Program-made: the position numbers and the translations under genes
Assembly: GCA_965153355.1 (NCBI GenBank)
Contig: OZ231126.1
Coordinates: forward strand, 66,030,001 to 66,094,000
Length of the DNA stretch: 64,000 bases
Reading direction: 5' to 3'
Origin: Flaccisagitta enflata
Taxonomy: Eukaryota; Chaetognatha; Sagittoidea; Aphragmophora
Shown here: positions 55,262-64,000 of the stretch, one piece after another
How the letters are laid out: each line of letters starts with the position of its first letter
Position numbering within the stretch: position 1 is the stretch's first letter
The notes under the pieces: model-generated
The model's database searches: none
The model's input: the letters and a program-made list of their open reading frames with translations, nothing else
Told to the model about the DNA's origin: nothing

Positions 55262-55263
55262 GC

Positions 55264-55343
<80 letters not shown>

Positions 55344-55356
55344 GTTCTTCTGACTG

Positions 55357-55396
<40 letters not shown>

Positions 55397-55413
55397 TGTC
55401 TTTTAAAAATCAT

Positions 55414-55444
<31 letters not shown>

Positions 55445-55461
55445 CACTTGTTTTGACTGCA

Positions 55462-55507
<46 letters not shown>

Positions 55508-55522
55508 TGTTGTTTTGATCAA

Positions 55523-55569
<47 letters not shown>

Positions 55570-55570
55570 G

Positions 55571-55620
<50 letters not shown>

Positions 55621-55625
55621 TGCCT

Positions 55626-55673
<48 letters not shown>

Positions 55674-55786
55674 ACGGCATTATCGGCATCACACACACAC
55701 ACACACACACAACACACACACACACCACATTGCATTAACACACACACACACACACACACACACATTCACTATTGTTTTTGATCAAA

Positions 55787-55836
<50 letters not shown>

Positions 55837-55838
55837 CC

Positions 55839-55888
<50 letters not shown>

Positions 55889-55908
55889 CGCCTTACTAAT
55901 GCATCATC

Positions 55909-55951
<43 letters not shown>

Positions 55952-55956
55952 CATCG

Positions 55957-55997
<41 letters not shown>

Positions 55998-56001
55998 ACT
56001 A

Positions 56002-56055
<54 letters not shown>

Positions 56056-56065
56056 CTTAAAAATA

Positions 56066-56118
<53 letters not shown>

Positions 56119-56173
56119 ATATTGTTTTTTTGATTAAAATTACATAATACAATATCATCATCACACACACACA

Positions 56174-56215
<42 letters not shown>
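55262..56215. repeat. Composite (CA)n array with recurrent spacers, about 950 bp
   Basis: About fifteen CA blocks of 20-60 bp separated by short spacers and bounded by (ATC)n at 55262-55297 and 56173-56215. Spacers recur: TTGTTTTGATCAAAC-like at 55508, 55772 and 56121; TTGCCTTAT or GGCCTTAC or TCGCCTTACT at 55620, 55834 and 55888; TAATGCATCATCATTAC. This suggests higher-order units. Confidence 0.9.
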
Positions 56216-56418
56216 GGATATACCGTCCTGCGATGATTTTTTGCATTTTGCATTTTTGTCATTGTCAAACTTTTGATCGACAGACCCCGCCCTTGCCGCA
56301 AGCACTGCTCATATCAGAACCAGATTATGATAACTGAGTCTGATACTACCTGCTCAACGACTATCTTGTTTCTCTTGTTACTACTATACTAGTGCCAATG
56401 AAGGATGACAATTTGATT

Positions 56419-56531
<113 letters not shown>

Positions 56532-56879
56532 GGGCAAGCGTAATTTTGGATCATGGGATAACATTGAACAATTTTGAACATCACATTTAAGTTGTCCCCA
56601 GCCATTGAGCACATTTTTGGGCGAATATTTCATCTCTATAACGCTGAGCAAATCGTCTAGTCAGGTGGACGTGACCAGAAAGAAACACTCTCAGACAAAT
56701 GTTTCTTTCGCGGTTTCAACCATTATCTTACGGACGGGTTGAACCAGATGACAAAATGTACCTATCATTTAAAAAGAGCTTAAAGTTTTGAAAACTTTTT
56801 CGCTATGTTATGCAAACTACAAAGGAAACAAGGCCGGATACACGGGCCAAGACGGTGCGCCGGACGTTATTATTTCTTA

Positions 56880-57047
56880 GGCCTATCCCTAGCTCCATCA
56901 GATCTATCCTTAGCTCTATCAGACCTATCCCTAGCTCTATCAGACCTATCCTGTGCTCTATCAGACCTATCAACAGCTCTATCAGACCTATCCCTAGCTC
57001 TATCAGACCTGTCCTGTGCTCTATCAGACCTTTCCCAAGCTCTAACC
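56880..57047 (+). repeat. 21-bp minisatellite inside family A
   Basis: CTATCAGACCTATCCCTAGCT repeated eight times with substitutions. Its apparent 7-residue protein repeat is a consequence of the 21-bp period. Confidence 0.9.
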
Positions 57048-57214
57048 GTAATTGATTACTTTAGTGGATGAAATGACGAGTATCATCAATGATGAACGAA
57101 ATGAGTTTCAATTGATATCAAACATTATTACAGACAGGCAGACAGGCAGGCCGACAGACAGGCTGGTTCTGAAGGCTACTTCAAAAGGTTGTCAAAAGAG
57201 GTATTCCTCTCCAT

Positions 57215-57302
57215 ATTAAAATCATTCTTGCACTATTATTATCCTGAAAATGATGCAAAAAGTATGGTGAAACACTTACATTTCCTTCAAAAACTTGCCG
57301 TC
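57215..57302 (-). repeat. Element E end fragment
   Basis: TTATTATCCTGAAAATGATG, CAAAAAGTATGGTGAAACAC, CCTTCAAAAACTTGCCGTC repeats the right 85 bp of the complete copy at 57426-58038. Two E insertions or a partial duplication are possible. Confidence 0.75.
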
Positions 57303-57425
57303 GTATCATATTTCTGAATCATTTCCAGTGATTTTTGCTTCTTTTTTAGATTTTCAACTCGAGCGTGACCGACCAACCGACCAACCAACCGACCAACCAA
57401 CCGACAGACAGACAGAGCTAGTTAT

Positions 57426-58038
57426 GACGGCATACTTCTGAAGGCAACATTTGTGTTTCAACGGGGGCTAAAATCAAAAATTAAAAATGAATAAAACTGA
57501 ATTATTATACCAAAATCATCATTGAAATATGTCACAGTTATTATTCTATTGCAAAATTTGCATTTAATGATGGAATAGAACCAAATATTGGTAAAGTTGA
57601 TAGAGAAAATATATTGCAAATTACAGAAAATTCCATATTTGGTCACTGACAGGGGGCTCGTTTAAATTCTAAGATTGCATAGAAAGTGAAAAAATGAGAA
57701 AATAAAAAAAACATAGTTCTCTTCCAAAAACAATTACGGAGAGAACTATGTTTTTGAAAATGCAAAATTTCCCTGCATTTGAAAGTTTTAGAATTTAAAC
57801 GGTAAGGAAAGATAAAAAAGTGTGAGCAAGATTTCATTAAAACCTTGATTTTCTTGTCTTTTTTTATGTGAATTGCACAGTTTAAATTACTTTTGAGGTC
57901 AGAATATGATAAATATGTATACACCAAGTGTTTTTAAAGACAATTTGTGTATTAAAAGCGTTCCTACACCATTATTGTGCTGATAATGATGCAAAAAGTA
58001 TGGCGAAACACTTAATTTTCCTTCAAAAATTCGTCGTC
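57426..58038 (-). mobile_element. Element E, complete copy with TTAT target duplication (613 bp)
   Basis: Ends GACGGCATACTTCTGAAGG and CCTTCAAAAATTCGTCGTC, with short inverted termini GACGRC. Flanked by TTAT at 57422-57425 and 58039-58042. The uninterrupted family A2 copy at 9768-9777 (CCAGTTATAGAGGTG) is the empty site. The central hairpin ACATAGTTCTCT...AGAGAACTATGT is at 57711-57752. No coding capacity; TTAT does not match an assignment I can make with confidence. Confidence 0.85.
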
Positions 58039-58066
58039 TTATAGAGGTGCTGTGGCGCACTTAAAA

Positions 58067-58355
58067 ACGATCCCTTCCGTCATCTCTTTCCGTTTCCTTC
58101 CTTATCCCGGTCATTTTCAGCCAATTCCCCCCCCCCTTAAAAAAAAGAATAAAGAAATAAATGAGGGTCGGGAGACGAGCATTAACTTACTTTTTAACTT
58201 ACCTCACTTGGAGTGGCTTTTTTTCTTTTTTCTTTCTTTTTTTCTTATTTCCTTTCCCTTTCTTGCTGCGCTTGGAGCTCACTGATTTTGTGATATATCT
58301 TCGTTTGCTCTTTCTCCGTCTCGGTCTGTTTGTCTCTGGCTTTTCTGTCTGTCTC

Positions 58356-58392
<37 letters not shown>

Positions 58393-58775
58393 GGAGACTG
58401 AGTTTGTGCAAGAATTCTTTTTCTTTGGGTGAAACCAACTCGGCTCCGATTTTGAACTGATCCGCGTTTTCATTTTTTTTTTTTTGATTTGGCCTGAATT
58501 TCTTTGTATTATGTCGCGCGTCTTGTTTCCGAATTACCTTCAGAATTTTGTTTTATGTAAATTACTTACTATCGTCGTAATGTCATTTTATTGTTCTGCT
58601 GTATCTCTCGCATGAAAACAAAAAACAAACAAAAACGTTAAAACAAAAACAAACAAAAACAGAAATAGTCACATATATCTTTTGAACGTAACTACATTCT
58701 TCCACTGGGTTTTCACTTTTATTTGAAGAATTTAATTCAATTTTGATCTTTTTTTTACTTTGCAGTTTTTATGTT
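58067..58775. other. Pyrimidine-rich sequence, no recognisable gene
   Basis: Contains a CTGTCTGTCTCTCT tract at 58344-58392 and A-rich AAACAAAAAC units at 58615-58665. Confidence 0.45.
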
Positions 58776-59550
58776 GCTTGCCAAACGACTTTTAAAAGAG
58801 GGCGTGTCTTTTGTTCTGTTCGTCCGTCGATCGCCAACACTTTTTTTCGGATAACGTGAATTCGGTAGAAACAGTCATTACTGAGCAAAATTATCCCACC
58901 GCATCTACAGTAGATGTCGTCTAGACTTGGAAATACGGGAGCATTCATTACAAGAAGACAAACATACTTCAGAGAAGGGTGTTGGTTGCCATGGAAACAC
59001 ATTTCCATGTATTCACGCTAAAGTATCAATATTTTGAGAATTTTTTTTGAAGGAACATTGTTTAAAATCAAATTTGCTACAACTTTTCAACAATATATTC
59101 TTTAAGAATATTGCTCGTTTAGCCGTTGCTAGGGAGCGTAACTATGTGTGACGGCCCTGTGATGCTCCCTAGCAACCGCCAAACGAGCGATATTCTTACA
59201 GAACATATTTTGGAAAAGTTGAAGCAAATTTTATTCTAAACAATGTTCCCTCAAAAAATTTCTCAATAATTGATACTTTAGCGTGAACACATGAAAATGT
59301 GTTTCCATGGCAACCAACACCCATGGGCATTTAAGCATCCTTTTATTAGTCTAAATTCCAAATATCATTCTCTGCAGTATGTTTGTCTTCCTGTAATGAA
59401 TTCCCCCGTATTTCCAAGTCTAGACGACATCTACTATACAATTTCTTTTTCCTTGACCCTCACATTACTACCCCTGCTCTTCCAGGTGCTACTCCTGCCC
59501 ACTTGCGAGCAACTGGTTATCGGGCGTATATTTCCGGTCTTGTTTCATCT
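58776..59550 (-). repeat. Family A ends flanking a large foldback
   Basis: The left piece reads CCAAACGACTTTTAAAAGAG, GCGTGTCTTTTGTTCTG, TTCGTCCGTCG. The right piece reads ACCCCTGCTC...CTCCTGCCCACTTGCGAGCA, ACTGGTTATCGGGCGTATAT, TTCCGGTCTTGTTTC. A 525-bp foldback lies between them. Pairing of the two pieces is inferred from order and orientation. Confidence 0.55.
58910..59434. mobile_element. Foldback element M (525 bp)
   Basis: GTAGATGTCGTCTAGACTTG at the left and CAAGTCTAGACGACATCTAC at the right. Complementarity runs through GTGTTGGTTGCCATGGAAAC and its inverse to a central GTTGCTAGGGAGC / GCTCCCTAGCAAC. The right arm has about 45 extra bases (59325-59370). Confidence 0.85.
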
Positions 59551-59892
59551 CTTGCATTTACTCCTGTAGTTTTTGCAAGTGAAACAATATTCCTTTCTAT
59601 ACAATGTGAAACAATGTTAAACAATTACAAACAATGTTAAATCCGTTTTGTCACTTGCCAGCGCGTACGTAACCCCCACCGTATGTGTTCTACTTTAATG
59701 TCAATGAACTCCGATTGCGTAATCGCATTGATATTTTTTTTTTCGTTTCCCCGAGACTTGAGATCGTGAATTATGCATCAACCACTTTTTTTTATCTTTA
59801 TTCAATCTTCATTCATCTATTCTTTATTCCAGTCAAACGTCATCAACTATTTATCCATATGCGCTTTGTCACCAAGATCTTGCAAGAGTTAG

Positions 59893-60397
59893 ACAGTCAG
59901 TCCCAATTCCGTATTCATTCATATGCTCGTATCTCAACATATCTCGGAAAACCAAAACTTTCTCCTTCTGGGCATATTTCGGTATATCGAAATATGACTC
60001 ACAAAAGTTAGATTTTCTCAATTGTGGCTTTGGTAAATTCTGAATGAATTCCATAGCCGTTTGTCTTGTTAACGGTCTCCATAGATGTTGCCAATTAAAT
60101 CTTAGAAGAAATACATTTATGAATGCTGTACCATTCAATCATATCCTTGTATTTTGTCAATCCTTCCGAATTTGTAATCTCAGCTGATTATTTAAAAATT
60201 GGGCACGAAAAAACAAAGCAAATAAGATCAGATCTTGGAAATTGCTTTGCTACTCTGTTTTGACTGGCATAGCAAAAAGGGAAAGACGAAAGTCATATTT
60301 CGATATATCAGAATATGCCCAAATAACCAAAGTTGCTTTATCTCGTAACATGATGAGATATGGGCATATGGATGAATGCGGAATTGGGACTGACTGT
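59893..60397. mobile_element. Foldback element F (505 bp)
   Basis: ACAGTCAGTCCCAATTCCG at the left and CGGAATTGGGACTGACTGT at the right. Arms of about 110-130 bp include GGCATATTTCGGTATATCGA against TCGATATATCAGAATATGCC. Confidence 0.8.
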
Positions 60398-60399
60398 AG

Positions 60400-60595
60400 A
60401 AACAAGGACGGATACTACTGCAATTCTAAAATACCGCAATAACACAGACGGTCAGACGGGCGGACGGAATGGATGGAAAGACATATGGACGGATGGAGGG
60501 AAGGGTGTATAGACAGACTGATGGAAAGACGAATGGATGGACGAACGGACGGACGGATGGACGGACGGACGGAAGAATGGTGTAACAGTGAATGA
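60400..60595 (+). repeat. Family A head fragment with CGGA/TGGA array
   Basis: GAAACAAGGACGGATACTAC then, after 40 bp, GACGGGCGGACGG and GGATGGACGAACGGACGGA units. No tail is recognisable before 60646. Confidence 0.55.
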
Positions 60596-60645
60596 AGTAG
60601 AATTTTTTCCATATTTTTTCCTCGTTGAATACTTTATCTAATCAT

Positions 60646-61152
60646 TTTTAGTCGCGTGCTACGCGACTCTTTAAGCCACTTTTTGGTTGGTCGGTCCGTC
60701 GGTCGGTCGGTCCGTCGGTCGGTCCGTCACAAAACTGTTTAAAAGGCGTAGTTTAAATGTTTTTGAATGTTTCTTAGGCATTTATAAACCTCTATAAGCC
60801 ACTTTTTGGTTGGTCAGTTGGTCTATTGGCCCGTCCGTCACAAAGTTGTTTAAAGGGTGTTACACTCAATTTCAAGACATTTTGAATGTTTTTGAGTGTT
60901 TATGTCATTCATACACCTCTTAAAGCCACTTTTTGGTCTGTCAGGCTGTCCATCCTTCTGTCCATTCGTCTGTCCTTCTACCCATTTGTGCATCCGTCCA
61001 TCCCTCCATTGGTTTATCACGAAATTGTTTTTAAGGCTTTTTGTTACAAGTTGAAAGGTCTTTTTAAAAGTTTTAGTCTGTTCATCTGTTTGTCTACCTG
61101 ACTTTTTTTAAAGTGCCGACGCACGCGACTTAGGTCTAATGACCTTGTTTTT
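60646..61152 (-). repeat. Family A4 element with internal tandem triplication
   Basis: Tail hairpin GTCGCGTGCTACGCGAC (60651-60667). Then three units of about 120 bp each begin AAGCCACTTTTTGGT (about 60672, 60796, 60922) and contain GGTCGGTCCGTC and AAGTTGTTTAAAGGG-like text. Head word GCACGCGAC (61121-61129), TTAGGTCTAATGACCTTGTT. The head word is the exact reverse complement of tail GTCGCGTGC; the head stem is GGTC/GACC. Confidence 0.85.
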
Positions 61153-61233
61153 TCTTGAGAGAAATAATTTCACTTGTTCAACTGAATTTACATTATTGCG
61201 TGTCGCAGCTCCGACAACAAAGAAATAGCGAAC

Positions 61234-62256
<1,023 letters not shown>

Positions 62257-62308
62257 TTTTTAGTCGCGGACACGCGACTCTACAGTCTACAACTTGCCGT
62301 GTCGGTCG

Positions 62309-62664
62309 CACCTGGTAATCTCTAATAGAAAAATGTGAGATTAATACCCGAGCAATACCCGAGCATACCCGAGCATACCCAAGAAATACCCTAGCAATAC
62401 CCGAGTAATACCCGAGCAATACCCAGGCAATACCCAAGCAATACCTGAGCATACCAAAATACCCGAGCAATCCCGAGCGATACCAAAGCAATGCCAAAGT
62501 AATACCCGGGCATACCCAAGCATACCCAAGCAATACCCAAGTAATACCCTAGCAATACCCGCGTAATACCCGAGCAATACCCAAGCAATACCCGAGCAAT
62601 ACCCAAGCATATCCAAATACCCGAGTATACCCCGGGTTTTAATCTCACCTCAGATTACCTGGTG
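62309..62664. mobile_element. Inverted-repeat insertion H containing a minisatellite
   Basis: CACCTGGTAATCT...GAGATTAATACCC at the left and GGGTTTTAATCTC...AGATTACCTGGTG at the right are imperfect inverted copies of about 30-40 bp. They enclose the 11-bp minisatellite. The insertion sits inside the GGTC array of a family A copy, so the target duplication cannot be read unambiguously. Confidence 0.7.
62345..62632. repeat. 11-bp minisatellite, unit AATACCCGAGC
   Basis: About 26 units with variants AATACCCAAGC, AATACCCTAGC, AATACCCGAGT and 10-bp ATACCCGAGC. On the minus strand it translates as a GLY-rich repeat; this is not a gene. Confidence 0.95.
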
Positions 62665-62837
62665 GGTCGGTCCCTAACTTTTTAGAATTTCGAGCGGTTT
62701 TCGAGATTCGACCCCTGCCCAATCGTCCGCGACTGTCTTGCCGTGTATCCGGCCTTGTTTGTGTCGTTTTCTGTCGCTTATTGAGTGACCCGCCTTTCGA
62801 GCGAGTCATCTTGCACTACAGACATCATTACCTAATG

Positions 62838-63391
62838 CAGTTGAACCCCGCAATAACGGATGTCTAGGGACCATCAAATTTAATCAGTTATACAACCTAG
62901 GATATAAGTTTGTCAGCGAGCCTAACTGTAGATAATTGCTTAAAAAAAACACTAATTTTATCAAAATTGGTGAGATTCTAAAACTTCAGTTAAACCCCGC
63001 TCTAACGACTCGCCACAAGCGGAATTTTGCCTATAATGAATGCAAATTCATGATCCCTTCCATTTGTTTTTTTTCCTAAATTGTTTTTTTTCCTAACTTG
63101 ATCAAGAAATAGTATACAGGTTAGTTAAATTCAAAAAACAAAATATTTATCATTATTGGCAGGCCTGAAAACATCATCAATTGAATGTCTTAAAACCAGA
63201 TAAGCTCTAAAGCCTTCCAAGGCTTAGTCAAAGCATTCCTAGGCCTAAAGTACAATTCTGTCAGATGATGCCAAAAGAGATGACCCAAAGTATTATTCAT
63301 AATTTTGGTACTTTGATTGTACTTTTTTCTAAACCCGTTACAGGCGGATTTCTGTTACTCTGGGGTCCAATATAGCTGGGTGTAACTGTAT
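62838..63391. repeat. Possible Tigger/pogo-like inverted-repeat remnants
   Basis: CAGTTGAACCCCGCAATAAC at 62838 and CAGTTAAACCCCGCTCTAAC at 62987 are direct copies of a terminal motif. CTGGGGTCCAATATAGCTGG...TGTAACTG at 63360-63390 resembles its inverse. Two overlapping or nested short elements are likely; boundaries are uncertain. Confidence 0.45.
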
Positions 63392-63509
63392 GTTTTTCCT
63401 TAGGATTTACTTTAATTACCGCAAAAGATTTATGAAACTCAAAAAATCATAACGACGTCCAGAATATATACTGAAGTCAGCATTCTTATGAACTTAAATG
63501 AATTTTTCC

Positions 63510-63519
63510 TTCTTTTCCT

Positions 63520-63591
<72 letters not shown>

Positions 63592-63614
63592 TTTTTCTTT
63601 TTTCTTTCTTTCTC

Positions 63615-63674
<60 letters not shown>

Positions 63675-63705
63675 TTTTTCTTTCTTTCTTTCTTTCTTTC
63701 TTTTT
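63510..63705. repeat. (TTTC)n microsatellite
   Basis: TTTC with a few T-run and CTCT interruptions. Phe-Leu-Ser and Lys-Glu-Arg frames are its translation. Confidence 0.95.
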
Positions 63706-63855
63706 CTTTCTATTACTTTTTTTCTTCGTTTTGTATTTTTTCCCCATTGTCCTTTAAGATTTTCCGACAAATTTCTTTCTCTTCCGAGAAGTGGCGCTTC
63801 CCGCTTCTTCAAAATATGAACACCTGGTACTAGAGCCTTAGATGTCATGAAAGAT

Positions 63856-64000
63856 TTTAGTCGCGTGCTACGCGACTCTACATCCCGCTATGTCGGTCCA
63901 TCGGTCGGTCGGTCGGTCAGTTGGTCGGTTGGTCGGTCCCCTTTTTACTTTTTCAGCGTTTTTGAGCTTTTTGAGCATACGGCTCCTGCCAAGATGCCCT
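63856..64000 (-). repeat. Family A element cut by the window end
   Basis: Tail hairpin AGTCGCGTGCTACGCGACT, ACATCCCGCTATGTCGG, GGTCGGTTGGTCGG units, TTTTTACTTTTTCAGCG, ACGGCTCCTGCC. The predicted head, with GCACGCGAC, lies beyond 64000. Confidence 0.85.

Larger units (their letters stand above)
56825..58066 (+). repeat. Family A element expanded by a minisatellite and interrupted by element E
   Basis: Head AACAAGGCCGGATACACGGG, word GGTGCGCC (56853-56860), 21-bp minisatellite (56880-57047), ATGAACGAAATGAGTTTC, ACCGACCAACC units and GAGCTAGTTAT, element E, then TTATAGAGGTGCTGTGGCGC and ACTTAAAAAC. The tail GGCGCAC pairs with GTGCGCC of the head, linking pieces 1.2 kb apart. Confidence 0.75.
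62257..62760 (-). repeat. Family A element interrupted by a minisatellite-bearing insertion
   Basis: Tail hairpin AGTCGCGGACACGCGACT (62262-62279), CTACAACTTGCCGTGTCGGT, insertion H, GGGTCGGTCCCTAACTTT, CGAGATTCGACCCCTGCCCA, head word GTCCGCGAC (62725-62733), GTGTATCCGGCCTTGTTT. The head word is the exact reverse complement of tail GTCGCGGAC. Confidence 0.9.

Noticed and set aside
62345-62632. Short regularly repeated units as a CRISPR array
   Set aside because: The 11-bp units are contiguous with no unique spacers, and the genome is eukaryotic. It is a minisatellite.

Overview
This is 64 kb of repeat-dominated eukaryotic nuclear DNA, AT-leaning and most likely from an animal, although no sequence here fixes the species. 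I found no intact protein-coding gene, no convincing exon, no tRNA or rRNA gene and no prokaryotic gene organisation. Nearly every long open frame is a translation of a microsatellite such as (GA)n, (GT)n, (CAA)n, (TTTC)n or (ATC)n. The only recognisable protein remnant is the C-terminal part of a Tc1/mariner transposase at about 51.0-51.4 kb, inside a short element with matching terminal inverted repeats. Layout: 0-4.3 kb holds a direct repeat pair (1-1306 and 3027-4343). From 4.6 to 15 kb there are TA-flanked foldback elements, a large ATATC satellite and several copies of two dispersed families. From 15,112 to 38,798 an 11.84-kb segment is present twice in tandem (15112-26956 and 26957-38798); single-copy parts are nearly identical and microsatellites differ in length. 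From 38.8 to 64 kb there are more copies of the same families, foldback elements, a composite CA array of about 950 bp, an 11-bp minisatellite and long GA and TTTC arrays. Two dispersed families organise the window. Family A (about 130-300 bp before insertions) has a head reading AACAAGGCC, often followed by GGGTGGGCAGGGGC. It then has a tetranucleotide-rich body, a CTCTTATAGAG box, and a tail hairpin such as GTCGCGTAGCACGCGAC followed by TAAAA. Family B has a structured head (GTC-hairpin, then GGTCAGCGGTACCC, then a GCCCTGC hairpin), a foldback core of degenerate 20-21 bp units, and a tail GGGGCCGCTGCCCAAAAAG. The main discovery is in family A. The 9-nt word on the outer side of the tail hairpin is the exact reverse complement of a word in the head of the same copy at nine independent loci, using five different words. 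The local hairpin stem also changes in a compensatory way between subfamilies, and so does a smaller head hairpin. I read this as a structured, mobile noncoding element whose ends recognise each other by base pairing. That function is inference. The sequence complementarity is directly visible. Nested insertions give clean empty-site comparisons: a TA-flanked foldback at 11260-11488, a TTAT-flanked 613-bp element at 57426-58038, and one family A copy inside another at 13.2-13.8 kb.
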